NCBI GenBank assembly: GCA_034211275.1
Contig: JAXHTF010000039.1
Span: 1 to 41,924 of the forward strand
Direction: 5' to 3'
DNA: 41,924 bases
DNA from: Acidobacteriota bacterium
GTDB lineage: Bacteria; Acidobacteriota; Thermoanaerobaculia; Multivoradales; JAHZIX01
The translations under genes were made by a program, and so were the position numbers. The notes under the pieces were generated by a model. That model made no database searches. It saw only the letters and a program-made list of their open reading frames with translations, and was not told the origin of the DNA. Position 1 is the stretch's first letter; every line of letters starts with the position of its first letter. Of this stretch, positions 16,003 to 24,203 are shown piece by piece.

Positions 16003-16500
16003 ATGCTGCGTCCGGATCGCCTAGGTCTCGCTCTCCGCTATCTTCGGAACCAAAGAAATCTCCGCCAGCGCGACGTCGCCGAGCGGGCCGGGATTACCGG
16101 CTCCATGCTCAGCGGTTATGAGAACGGCAAGAAGCTTCCGGCTCTGGGAAGTCTGGACAAGATTCTCCAGGCCATGGGCTTCACGTTGCGGGAGCTGGTG
16201 GACGTTCTCGAAGGTCCCCTACCCGGCGACCCTCCGCCGGATCCCGACGCGCCGCCGGCCCCGCGGTCTGCTCTGCCGCCCCCGGTGGTGCGCGGGAGCG
16301 GCCGGCCTTCCATGCCGCCGCTGCACTTCGACCTGGCAGCGATTTTCGGTGCCTCTTCCGAGCTACAAGAGGAAGAGGAGCAGGCCTTCGGCGAGATGCT
16401 CAAGGGGTACTGCCGTTGGCTGCGTTATCTGCGCGAAATGGCCGCCGCCCGGGAGCCCGATGAGGACGAGGATCCGGAGCCGCGGAGCCGGTCGTCCTGA
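16003..16500 (+). CDS. XRE-family transcriptional regulator
   Basis: This 165-residue protein has an N-terminal Cro/C1-type helix-turn-helix (about 6-64): LRYLRNQRNLRQRDVAERAG, then GSMLSGYENGKKLPALGSLDKI. A Pro-rich linker (PGDPPPDPDAPPAP) joins an acidic helical C-terminus that may bind a partner or dimerise. GGAG 7 nt before the ATG supports the start. It is divergent from the membrane kinase and upstream of the thioesterase/PPTase pair, from which a terminator-like hairpin at 16573-16593 separates it. It may regulate itself or its neighbours, but no matching operator could be assigned. Confidence 0.85.
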   Translation: MLRPDRLGLALRYLRNQRNLRQRDVAERAGITGSMLSGYENGKKLPALGSLDKILQAMGFTLRELVDVLEGPLPGDPPPDPDAPPAPRSALPPPVVRGSGRPSMPPLHFDLAAIFGASSELQEEEEQAFGEMLKGYCRWLRYLREMAAAREPDEDEDPEPRSRSS

Positions 16501-16572
16501 CTTCCTGCGGTGGATCCATCCGGGCGCCGCGGGCAGAAAAGCGCTTCGCGGTATGATCTAGCTTTGATCACG

Positions 16573-16593
16573 GGTGGCTGTAGCCGCCTTTTC
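16573..16593 (+). terminator. Probable terminator after the XRE gene
   Basis: GGTGGC-TGTA-GCCGCC (one G-U pair) is followed by TTTTCCCTT. The stem is short, so efficiency is uncertain. Confidence 0.5.
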
Positions 16594-16601
16594 CCTTCGT
16601 T

Positions 16602-16617
16602 CATGAGTTCTCTCATG
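16602..16617. promoter_or_regulatory. Small palindrome upstream of the thioesterase gene
   Basis: CATGAG-TTCT-CTCATG is a perfect 6-bp inverted repeat 34 nt before the thioesterase ATG. It could be an operator, for example for the neighbouring XRE protein, or a leader hairpin. Confidence 0.3.
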
Positions 16618-16650
16618 GGTGACCACCTCAGCGACGAGACCTAGCCTGTT

Positions 16651-17436
16651 ATGACCACAAATACTGCCGCCAACCGCTGGATCGCTTACCGCAAGCCCAA
16701 TCCCCAAGCCCGCCTGCGCCTGTTCTGCCTGCACTACGCCGGCGGTGCCGCTTCCGCCTTTCGAGGTTGGCAGGCCGAGCTGCCGCCGGAAATCGAGGTC
16801 TGCCCGGTGCAGCTGCCGGGGCGGGAGAGCCGCCTGCGGGAGGATCGGCTGAATAGCGTCGAGGCCGTGCTGGACGTGCTGCCGGGGGCCCTGGAGCCCT
16901 TCATGGACATGCCCTTCGCGTTCTTCGGCCACAGCATGGGCGCGCTGTTGAGCTATGAGCTGACGGTGCGTCTGCGCCGGGACGGCCGCTCGCTGCCGGT
17001 GCGCTTGTTGCTCTCCGGCCGGCGGGCTCCCCAGGTGCCGGACGACGAGCCGCCCATCTACGATCTGCCGGACGACGAGTTCAAGGCCGAGCTACGCAAG
17101 CTCAACGGCACGCCGGAGGCGGTGCTCGAGCATCCCGAGCTGATGGAGTTGCTGCTGCCGGTGCTACGCGCCGACTTTACCCTCTGCGAGACCTACGAGT
17201 ACGAGGCCAGTGATCCGCTGCCGGTGGCCCTCTCGGCCTACGGCGGGCTCTCCGACGACAAGGTGGAGCGGGAGGCGCTGGAAGCTTGGCGGGAACGCAC
17301 CCGCGGCGCCTTCAAGCTGCGTATGTTCGAGGGCGACCACTTCTTTCTCCACGGCCCCGCCCGCGGCGACCTCATCGCCGCCGTGGCCCAGGACCTGATG
17401 CCGGTCTTGGCTCGGCTCCAGGGGCGTTTCGTGTGA
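16651..17436 (+). CDS. Type II thioesterase (GrsT/RifR-like)
   Basis: This 261-residue alpha/beta hydrolase belongs to the group that removes misloaded or stalled acyl groups from carrier proteins of NRPS/PKS enzymes. It has LRLFCLHYAGGAASAF near the N-terminus, QLPGRESRL, the nucleophile motif GHSMGA with Ser95, the SGRRAP strand after the core, and FEGDHFFLHG with the catalytic His near the end. No strong ribosome site was seen before the ATG. Its stop overlaps the GTG of the phosphopantetheinyl transferase (GTGTGA), so both are translated from one mRNA. No NRPS or PKS gene lies in this window; its partners must be elsewhere. Confidence 0.9.
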   Translation: MTTNTAANRWIAYRKPNPQARLRLFCLHYAGGAASAFRGWQAELPPEIEVCPVQLPGRESRLREDRLNSVEAVLDVLPGALEPFMDMPFAFFGHSMGALLSYELTVRLRRDGRSLPVRLLLSGRRAPQVPDDEPPIYDLPDDEFKAELRKLNGTPEAVLEHPELMELLLPVLRADFTLCETYEYEASDPLPVALSAYGGLSDDKVEREALEAWRERTRGAFKLRMFEGDHFFLHGPARGDLIAAVAQDLMPVLARLQGRFV

Positions 17437-18185
17437 GCCTGCGCTTTCCCCCGGTGGAGCGGCTGGATCCGCAGGAGCTGGAGCTGGCGGAGGGCGAGCT
17501 GCACGTGTGGGCGGTGCCCCTGGCGCCGCCCCAAGAGCGGGTGCAGCGGCTGGAGAAGCTTCTGGCCCAGGACGAGCTCGACCGCGCTTACCGCTTCCGC
17601 TTCGAGCGCCACCGGCGGCGTTTCATCGTCGGCCGGGGCGTCCTGCGGGAGCTGCTCGGGGCCTATTTGAGCGCGCCGCCGGAGCAGCTGACCTTTCACT
17701 ATGGCGACAAGGGCAAACCGTCTCTGGAGCCTCGGTGGGGCGGCGGCCGGTTGGCCTTCAATCTCTCCCACTCGGAGGAGCTGGCACTCTACGGCCTGAC
17801 CTTGGAGCGGGAGCTGGGCATCGACGTGGAGCATCTGCGGCCCATGCCCGATGCCGAGCAAATCGCCGAGCGCTTCTTCTCCATTTCCGAGCGAGACACC
17901 CTGCGGCGGATTCCGCCGGAGCGCAAATCCGACGCCTTCTTCAACTGCTGGACGCGCAAGGAGGCCTACATCAAGGCCACCGGCGACGGGCTCTCCATGC
18001 CTTTGGACCGCTTCGACGTCACCCTCGCGCCGGAGGATGAGGCGCGGATGATCAGCGCCGAGGGAGATCCGGCGAAGGCGGCGCAGTGGACCATGTATCA
18101 CCTGGAGCCCGCCGACGGCTACGTCGGCGCTCTGGCGGTGCCGGCGAATCGCTGGCGGCTGGTCTGCCGCAGCCACAATCCGTAG
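17433..18185 (+). CDS. 4'-phosphopantetheinyl transferase, Sfp type
   Basis: This 250-residue enzyme transfers phosphopantetheine from CoA to a Ser of carrier proteins. Motifs are in order: RRRFIVGRGVLRELLGAYL, LAFNLSHSEELALYGL, the metal-binding GIDVEHLR (Asp131, Glu133) and FFNCWTRKEAYIKATGDGL (Trp173, Lys176, Glu177). Length fits the two-half Sfp group with broad substrate range. The GTG start at 17433 overlaps the thioesterase stop by 4 nt and gives the normal N-terminus. With the thioesterase it forms a two-gene helper unit for secondary metabolism. The end lies 6 nt from the convergent hydrolase stop. Confidence 0.92.
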   Translation: MSLRFPPVERLDPQELELAEGELHVWAVPLAPPQERVQRLEKLLAQDELDRAYRFRFERHRRRFIVGRGVLRELLGAYLSAPPEQLTFHYGDKGKPSLEPRWGGGRLAFNLSHSEELALYGLTLERELGIDVEHLRPMPDAEQIAERFFSISERDTLRRIPPERKSDAFFNCWTRKEAYIKATGDGLSMPLDRFDVTLAPEDEARMISAEGDPAKAAQWTMYHLEPADGYVGALAVPANRWRLVCRSHNP

Positions 18186-18191
18186 CTGCTG

Positions 18192-19052
18192 TCAGTCTCC
18201 CGAATCGCTGTCCAAAGCCTCCAGAAAGCCCCACAGCTCGCTAGCAAAAGCCTCCGGCTGATCGAGAAACGGCCAGTGGCCGGCGTCGGCGATGGCCCGC
18301 CAGGGGATGCCGGCGGCCTCCAGGAGGGACCGCGAGTGAGCTCCGGTGCCGCGGGGATCTCCCAGCAGGTAGATCTGCGGCATGGGGAGCCGGGCCAGGC
18401 GCTCTGCCAGCTGCTCGGCGCGGGAAAGCTCCACCAGCTCCACCGCGTGGCGGTAGAGTTGCCGCGGGTCGCACAGGCTCATGCTGACGAAATAGGTGCG
18501 CAGCGCCTCCTGGAGGTCGTCCTGGCTCTCGCGGTAGACCGCCTGCAGCAACCGGAGGAAAGGAGCCTCGGGAAATTCCTCTGGAAGATAGCGGGCGATG
18601 CGGCTGCTGAATCCGCAGTCGTCGAAGGAGATGTTGCCCTCCACGTTGACCAGCGCTGCCACGGGTTGGGGGAGCTCTTCTGCCAACATCGTCCCCACCA
18701 CACCACCCATGGAGTGGCCCAGGACCACCACCGGGCCTAGCTGAGGAGTCTCTCGGACATACTTCTCCAGCCAGCGGGCCAGTTCGGCGGCGGCCTGGGG
18801 TAGAGTCTGGGGCTCCTGCCGCCAGGCGGTCTTACCGTAGCCCGGCAGGTCCGGCACCAGGGCTCTCCAGCCGCCGGCGGCGAGACGAGCCGCCAAAACC
18901 TCGAAGCTGAGGCCGGATTCTCCCAATCCGTGGATCAACAACACGGTTCCGCGGAGAGCTGGGCCACGATGAGCTGGGCTTTGGGGAGCTGGGCTCTCCG
19001 GCTCCCACCGGCGCCATAGGATTCCGTCCTCGACCTGTTGCTTCATCGCCAT
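18192..19052 (-). CDS. Alpha/beta hydrolase
   Basis: This 286-residue alpha/beta-fold hydrolase has the oxyanion motif LLIHGLGESG, LVPDLPGYGKT, nucleophile elbow VLGHSMGG (Ser), and His in ADAGHWPFLDQPEAF. The catalytic Asp is probably in LLGDPRG. The substrate cannot be told from sequence; relatives are esterases, lipases and haloperoxidase-like enzymes. No signal peptide is present. A GGGGGAG ribosome-site-like run precedes the ATG at 19052, and a second ATG two codons later is also possible. It converges with the phosphopantetheinyl transferase gene. Confidence 0.85.
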   Translation of the reverse strand: MAMKQQVEDGILWRRWEPESPAPQSPAHRGPALRGTVLLIHGLGESGLSFEVLAARLAAGGWRALVPDLPGYGKTAWRQEPQTLPQAAAELARWLEKYVRETPQLGPVVVLGHSMGGVVGTMLAEELPQPVAALVNVEGNISFDDCGFSSRIARYLPEEFPEAPFLRLLQAVYRESQDDLQEALRTYFVSMSLCDPRQLYRHAVELVELSRAEQLAERLARLPMPQIYLLGDPRGTGAHSRSLLEAAGIPWRAIADAGHWPFLDQPEAFASELWGFLEALDSDSGD

Positions 19053-19185
19053 CTCGACTCCCCCTCGACCTCTTCCACGCTTATGCTAATGTATGCATGC
19101 TTCATCGGCCGGTCCCCCCTCCGGAAAATTCGACTGCAGTGGTCAGGCTCGGCCTAGAAGGCCTGCCAACCAAGGAGGAACTCTC

Positions 19186-21051
19186 ATGACTTCGATTCCC
19201 CGCTTCTCAAACTCCGACTCCCGCCGCGCCGGCGGGTGGCGTTTCGGTTTCCTCGGTCTCTTGATTCTGGCCCTCGTCGCCTCCGCAAGCACCGCCTGGG
19301 CGCAAAATCAGGAAGCCCAGCGCACTCCCAACCTGGTGCTCCAGCTGGTCACCGACGGCGTCGCCGGCCCCATCTCCATGGCCAACGCCGGCGATGGCTC
19401 GGGCCGGTTGTTCATCGTGCAGCAGGAGGGCGAGATTCGCATCTGGACCGGCTCGACCCTGCTGGCCACGCCCTTCCTCGACATCTCTCCCCTCACCTCC
19501 TGCTGCGGAGAACGGGGATTGCTGGGGCTGGCCTTCCATCCCAACTATGCGACCAACGGCCTGTTCTATGTGCACTATACCGACAACGGCAACGACACCG
19601 TCGTCGCCGAGTACGAGGTCTCCAGCAGTGATCCCAACGTCGCCAACGGGGCCAGCGGTGACATCATCCTGACCCAGAGTCAGCCCTTCACCAACCACAA
19701 CGGAGGCCAGATCGCCTTCGGCCCCGACGGCTACCTGTACATTGGCCTGGGCGATGGTGGCAGCGGGGGGGATCCCCTCAACTCCGGTCAGACTCTGACC
19801 ACCCAGCTGGGCAAGATCCTGCGCATCGACGTCGATGGCGACGATTTTCCCGGCGATCCCGACCGCGACTACGCCATTCCCGCCAGCAACCCCTTCGTCG
19901 GCAACGCCAGCGCCTTGGACGAGATCTGGGCTTACGGCTTGCGCAACCCGTGGCGCTTCAGCTTCGACTCGCTGACCGGCGATCTCTTCATCGCCGATGT
20001 CGGTCAGGGCGCCATTGAGGAGATCGACTTCCAGCCCGGCGGCAGCGCTGGCGGGGAGAATTACGGCTGGCGCCGCATGGAGGGCACCCAATGCTTCAAC
20101 CCTTCCACCGGCTGCGACACCGGGAACCTGGAATATCCGATCCTCCAATACGGCCACAGCTCCGGCCGCTGCTCGGTCACCGGGGGCTTCCGCTACCGGG
20201 GCAGCGACTATCCCAATCTCCAGGGCTACTACTTCTACGCCGATTACTGCACCGGCGAGATTTGGGGTGCCACTCCGGATCAGAACGGGGACTGGCTCGA
20301 GCGCTATCAGCTCAACGCGCCGTTCAACATCACCACCTTCGGTGAGGACGAGGACGGCGAGGTCTACGTCGCCAACTACGGTGGCGGCGAGATCTACCGC
20401 CTCACCGACACCAGCGCCGCCGACGCGCTCTTCGACGACACGTTCGAGGGCGGCGACCTGGGCCAGTGGGCCAGCTCCACCGGCGGCGAGGATCTGGCGG
20501 TCACTGCCGCTGCGGCCCTCGAGGGCAGCCTGGGCCTGGAGGTCACCGTCAACGATCTGAACCAGCATTATGTGGTGGACGAGAGCCCCAACGCCGAGGA
20601 GCATTACCGCGTGCGCTTCAGTCTCGATCCCAACTCCCTGACGATGGTGCAGAACAAGCGCCACAAACTCCTCACCGCGTTCTCCAGCACTCCGTCCCGG
20701 CGGCTGCTGACCCTCGTCTTCCGCGGTGCCGACGGCACCTACTATCTGTTGGCCAAGGGGCACAACGACGACAACAGCTGGTCCAAGACCGCCTGGATCG
20801 ATCTCGGGACCGATCCCGTGATCCTCGAGGTGGAATGGCTCAAGGCCACCTCCACCAACGCCTCCGACGGCGTGCTGCGCCTGTGGGTGGACGGCGTGCT
20901 CCAGGACACCCTCACCGGCCTCGACTTCGACGACGGCGAGGTGGACTTCGTGCGCTTCGGAGTGGTCGGCGGCCTCGACGCCGGCACCACCGGCACCTTC
21001 TACATGGACTCCTTCGCGTCGCGGCGGCACAACTACATCGGCGTGCCGTGA
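19186..21051 (+). CDS. Secreted sugar/sorbosone-dehydrogenase-like beta-propeller with novel C-terminal domain
   Basis: This 621-residue exported protein has a signal peptide with hydrophobic core FGFLGLLILALVASAS and likely cleavage after AWA (residue 39). Residues about 45-410 form a glucose/sorbosone dehydrogenase (GSDH, Hedgehog-interacting-protein-like) six-bladed propeller: SGRLFIVQQEGEIRIW, GERGLLGLAFHPNY, HNGGQIAFGPDGYLYIGLGDGG, WAYGLRNPWRFSFD and ENYGWRRMEG. Relatives use PQQ to oxidise aldose sugars; cofactor binding here is inferred. From about 415 a separate domain begins (LFDDTFEGGD) and ends SRRHNYIGVP. It is homologous to the C-terminus of the metalloprotease at 27282-28970. 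AAGGAGG 7 nt before the ATG at 19186 sets the start; an in-frame ATG at 19093 lies ahead of it and is unlikely. Confidence 0.9.
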   Translation: MTSIPRFSNSDSRRAGGWRFGFLGLLILALVASASTAWAQNQEAQRTPNLVLQLVTDGVAGPISMANAGDGSGRLFIVQQEGEIRIWTGSTLLATPFLDISPLTSCCGERGLLGLAFHPNYATNGLFYVHYTDNGNDTVVAEYEVSSSDPNVANGASGDIILTQSQPFTNHNGGQIAFGPDGYLYIGLGDGGSGGDPLNSGQTLTTQLGKILRIDVDGDDFPGDPDRDYAIPASNPFVGNASALDEIWAYGLRNPWRFSFDSLTGDLFIADVGQGAIEEIDFQPGGSAGGENYGWRRMEGTQCFNPSTGCDTGNLEYPILQYGHSSGRCSVTGGFRYRGSDYPNLQGYYFYADYCTGEIWGATPDQNGDWLERYQLNAPFNITTFGEDEDGEVYVANYGGGEIYRLTDTSAADALFDDTFEGGDLGQWASSTGGEDLAVTAAAALEGSLGLEVTVNDLNQHYVVDESPNAEEHYRVRFSLDPNSLTMVQNKRHKLLTAFSSTPSRRLLTLVFRGADGTYYLLAKGHNDDNSWSKTAWIDLGTDPVILEVEWLKATSTNASDGVLRLWVDGVLQDTLTGLDFDDGEVDFVRFGVVGGLDAGTTGTFYMDSFASRRHNYIGVP

Positions 21052-21173
21052 GTCGAGCCTGCTGCTCGGTCGCTTCTAGGACCTGAGCTGTAGTCGGGGG
21101 CTCTTTCACAGCCTCTGCGCAGGCGCTGGAAGGGATTTCGTTCGCCATGGCCCTCGGGTAACATCGGCGGGCT

Positions 21174-22466
21174 ATGCGGGTCTTCTTCACCAACCTCGGC
21201 TGCAAGCTCAACCAGGCGGAGCTGGAGCACCTGGCCCGGCGGTTTACTGCCGCCGGGCATCAGGTGGTGGCTTCGGTGGAGGCCGCCGACGTGCAGGTGA
21301 TCAACTCCTGCACCGTCACCCACTTGGCGGCGCGGACCTCGCGCAAGACGGTGCGCCAGGGGCGGCGCAAGAACCCCGATCTGCGCACCGTCCTCACCGG
21401 CTGCTACGCCAGCGATCCGGACGGCCAGGAGGCGGCCTTGGAAGAGGTGGATCTGCTGGTGCCCAACGACCAGAAGGATCGCCTGCTGGAGCTGGTGGAG
21501 GAGAGCTTCGAACCGCTCTTGGAGCCTGGGGCCCCGGAGTCCCTCGACGGGGCCTCCGAAGAGTCTCCGAGCCTGCCCTTCGGCCCTCTCGAATTCGGCA
21601 ACAGCCGCGGGCTGGTGAAGGTGGAGGACGGCTGCAATATGCGCTGTTCGTTCTGCATCATCCCCTTCACCCGTGGCCGCCAGCACAGCCGGTCGGTGGA
21701 GGAGTGTGTGGAAGAGGTGGACGGCCTGGGGCGGGCCGGCTATCAGGAGGTGGTGATCACCGGCGTGCAGATCTCCGCCTACCGCGACGGCTCGGCGCGC
21801 CTCGCCGACTTGGTGCAGGCGCTCCTGGAGCAAACCTCCGTGCCGCGGCTGCGGCTGACCTCCATCGCCCCCTGGCAGCTCGATCCACGGCTCTTGGAGC
21901 TGTGGCAGGATCCCCGCCTCTGCCGCCACCTCCACATGTCGCTCCAGAGCGGTTGTTCAGCGACCCTGCGCCGCATGCGCCGTCCCTACACCGCCGAAGG
22001 CTACGCGGAGGTGCTCGCATCCGCCCGGCGGGCGGTACCCGGGCTGGGAGTGACCACCGACGTCATCGTCGGCTTCCCCGGCGAGACGGAGGAAGAGTTC
22101 GAGGACAGCCTGGCCTTCACCGAGGCGCAGCACTTCGCCAAGATCCACGTCTTCCCCTATTCCCAGCGCCGCGGCACCTCCGCCGACGCCCTGCCCGGCC
22201 AGGTGAGTCCGCAGGAGAAGAAGCGGCGGGTGGCGCGCATGTTGGAGGTGGCGGAGGCGTCCCACGAGACCTTCCGGCGACGACACCTGGGACGCCGGGA
22301 GGAGGTGGTGTGGGAGAGCCGGCGGGACGGCTGGTGGCGGGGCATGACCGACAACTACATCCGCGTCTTTACTCGTTCGTCCCGGCGGTTGCCGGCCGAA
22401 CCCACGGTCACCGAGCTCCTGGCTCTGCGGGAAGACGGGGTCGAGGGAGTTCCCAGCGCCGGCTGA
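21174..22466 (+). CDS. mtaB: tRNA t6A37 methylthiotransferase MtaB
   Basis: This 430-residue radical SAM enzyme adds a methylthio group to t6A37 of tRNAs reading ANN codons. The N-terminal UPF0004 domain holds the first cluster (TNLGCKLNQAE with Cys; NSCTVTHLAARTSRK; TGCYA). The radical SAM CxxxCxxC motif is DGCNMRCSFC (Cys154, Cys158, Cys161), followed by IPFTRGRQHSRS. A C-terminal TRAM-like tail follows (RREEVVWE..TDNYIRV). 'CKLNQAE' and the SRKTVRQ segment fit MtaB better than MiaB or RimO. The 21052-21173 gap shows no clear promoter. The next gene starts 34 nt after its stop and is probably co-transcribed. Confidence 0.92.
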   Translation: MRVFFTNLGCKLNQAELEHLARRFTAAGHQVVASVEAADVQVINSCTVTHLAARTSRKTVRQGRRKNPDLRTVLTGCYASDPDGQEAALEEVDLLVPNDQKDRLLELVEESFEPLLEPGAPESLDGASEESPSLPFGPLEFGNSRGLVKVEDGCNMRCSFCIIPFTRGRQHSRSVEECVEEVDGLGRAGYQEVVITGVQISAYRDGSARLADLVQALLEQTSVPRLRLTSIAPWQLDPRLLELWQDPRLCRHLHMSLQSGCSATLRRMRRPYTAEGYAEVLASARRAVPGLGVTTDVIVGFPGETEEEFEDSLAFTEAQHFAKIHVFPYSQRRGTSADALPGQVSPQEKKRRVARMLEVAEASHETFRRRHLGRREEVVWESRRDGWWRGMTDNYIRVFTRSSRRLPAEPTVTELLALREDGVEGVPSAG

Positions 22467-22500
22467 TTTCGACCGGTCATCTCATGGAAAGGGTTGCTGC

Positions 22501-23082
22501 ATGGCCGAAGACGGTGAGTACCGAGTCAAGGGTAGCTCCCTGACCACCAAGCTCGCTTTCGTCCGCGAGCGGGCCGGGGCAGAGGTTGAACAGAACCTGC
22601 GACAGGAGCTTCGGTCCGAGGGATTGTTCCTGATCCTGGAATCCGATTGGTATCCGTACCGTCTCTTCGACCGCCTCAACGTGCTGGTGGCCGAGGCTTG
22701 CTTTGGCGGCGACCTGCGCCGCCTGACGGAGGTGGGGAGGCATTCAGCGCACAAGGTGTTGGGGTCGACCTACGGAGTGTACTCCGGGGGTGCTAGCTTC
22801 GAGAGCTTCCTGAGCAAGGTGGCGGGGCTGCACGACCGCTTCTACAGCCACGGCGAAATGCGTCACAGGCTAGGGGCGGACGGCCGCTCCTGCACCATCT
22901 TTCTCGATGGAGCTCCCGACTATTCGGATTCGGATCTCTACGTTGCCTGCGGCTTCTACGCGGGAGCCGCCGAGCGCTTCGGTCTCGAGGGCGTGGAGCA
23001 TCGCTTCGAGCGCCGCGATGGAGGAGCCCGTTTGCTCTTGTCTTGGAGCGGGGAAGGGGCGGGCACCGGAGGTGGGGCTTGA
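22501..23082 (+). CDS. DUF2378 (TIGR02265)-like protein
   Basis: This 193-residue protein matches the general pattern of the Myxococcus paralogous family TIGR02265/DUF2378 as I remember it: YPYRLFDRLN..., FGGDLRRLTEVGRHSA, then GEMRHRLG, GFYAGAAERFGLE and a final LLLSW strand. These are soluble alpha/beta proteins with a fold like heme-NO-binding or V4R sensor domains, and no catalytic role is established. No membrane segment is present. GGAAAGG before the ATG supports the start. Its TGA overlaps the TTG start of the Rieske oxygenase, and mtaB lies 34 nt upstream, so the three genes probably form an operon. Confidence 0.6.
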   Translation: MAEDGEYRVKGSSLTTKLAFVRERAGAEVEQNLRQELRSEGLFLILESDWYPYRLFDRLNVLVAEACFGGDLRRLTEVGRHSAHKVLGSTYGVYSGGASFESFLSKVAGLHDRFYSHGEMRHRLGADGRSCTIFLDGAPDYSDSDLYVACGFYAGAAERFGLEGVEHRFERRDGGARLLLSWSGEGAGTGGGA

Positions 23083-24203
23083 GCCGCCCCCTGCCGCCCA
23101 TCGATGCGGACATCCGCCGCGCCTCGACGCTGCCCGGGTGGTTCTACCGCGACGCCGACCTCTTCGCCGCCGCCCGGGAGAAGATCTTCGCCCGCAGCTG
23201 GCAGTTTGTCGGGGATGCGGATCAGGTGCGGGTGCCCGGGCAGGTGCAGCCAGTAGAGCTGCTTCCGGGCTGTCTCGACGAGTCTTTGGTGCTCACCCGC
23301 GACGGCGAGGATCGGCTCCACTGCCTGTCCAACGTCTGCACCCACCGCGGCCACCGGGTGGTGGAGGCGCCGGGGAAGGAACGGAATCTGCGCTGCCGTT
23401 ACCACGGCCGGCGCTTCGGTCTCGACGGCTGCTTCCAGCAGATGCCCGAATGCGCCGACGCGGTGGACTTTCCCAGCGACCGCGACCACCTGCCGAAAGT
23501 GCCGCTGGAACGCTGGGGCAAGCTTCTCTTCGCTTCCCTCGATCCGGCCCGGCCGTTCCGGGATCTGATGGACGAGCTGGAGCGCCGGGTGGGCTGGTTG
23601 CCCATCGACGAGATGACCTTCGACGCGGCCCGCTCTCGGGACTATCTGGTGCGCGCCCATTGGGCTCTCTACTGCGACAACTACCTCGAAGGCTTCCACA
23701 TCCCCTTCGTCCACGGAGATCTGGCCGAGGCACTGGATTACGGCAGCTACCGCACCGAGCTCTTCCCCCTCTCCAACCTCCAGCTGGGGGTCGCCAGCGG
23801 TGCCGAGGAAGTCTTCGATCTACCTGCGGACTCCGTCGACGCCGGTCAACGAATCGCTGCCTACTATTGGTGGCTCTTTCCCAGCACCATGCTCAACGTC
23901 TATCCCTGGGGTGTCTCGGTGAACGTGGTCGAGCCCCTGGCGGTGGACCGCACCCGGGTGCGCTTCCTCTCCTACGTCTGGGATGAGTCGAAGATCGACG
24001 GCAGCGCCGGAGCGATGCTCGACCGGGTGGAGCGGGAGGACGAAGAAGTGGTGGAAAACGTCCAGCGCGGCATCGGCTCCCGCCTCTACCACCGTGGCCG
24101 TTTCTCCCCCAGCCGCGAGCAGGGCGTGCATCACTTCCACCGGTTGTTGGAGGAGGCGCTGCTCAGGAAGCCAGCCCCAAGTCCTCGTAGATCCCCTCCG
24201 TGA
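23079..24203 (+). CDS. Rieske non-heme iron oxygenase, alpha subunit (SRPBCC family)
   Basis: This 374-residue oxygenase carries a Rieske [2Fe-2S] domain (about 25-140) with Cys87-x-His89 (CTHRGH) and Cys106-x2-His109 (CRYHGR). The catalytic domain has DNYLEGFHIPFVH with iron ligands His207 and His212. The arrangement resembles the choline/carnitine monooxygenase group (ENY.E.YH....H type), but the substrate is unknown and no reductase gene is adjacent. The TTG at 23079 is preferred because GGAGG lies at 23068-23072 and TTGA overlaps the upstream stop; an ATG at 23043 would lengthen it inside the previous gene. The 3' end overlaps the convergent serine hydrolase gene by 41 nt. Confidence 0.88.
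   Translation: MSRPLPPIDADIRRASTLPGWFYRDADLFAAAREKIFARSWQFVGDADQVRVPGQVQPVELLPGCLDESLVLTRDGEDRLHCLSNVCTHRGHRVVEAPGKERNLRCRYHGRRFGLDGCFQQMPECADAVDFPSDRDHLPKVPLERWGKLLFASLDPARPFRDLMDELERRVGWLPIDEMTFDAARSRDYLVRAHWALYCDNYLEGFHIPFVHGDLAEALDYGSYRTELFPLSNLQLGVASGAEEVFDLPADSVDAGQRIAAYYWWLFPSTMLNVYPWGVSVNVVEPLAVDRTRVRFLSYVWDESKIDGSAGAMLDRVEREDEEVVENVQRGIGSRLYHRGRFSPSREQGVHHFHRLLEEALLRKPAPSPRRSPP

Noticed and set aside
19207-21030. A 607-codon frame antisense to the beta-propeller gene
   Set aside because: No domain motif and a Val/Gly/Ala-biased composition typical of mirror frames in high-GC DNA. The same holds for the frames antisense to the M43 gene (27267-29045) and nrdA (7741-8811, 8908-10374), and for the overlapping frame at 36165-37877.
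23043-23078. ATG at 23043 as the start of the Rieske oxygenase
   Set aside because: It lies deep in the previous gene, while the TTG at 23079 has GGAGG just upstream and a TTGA overlap with the stop.
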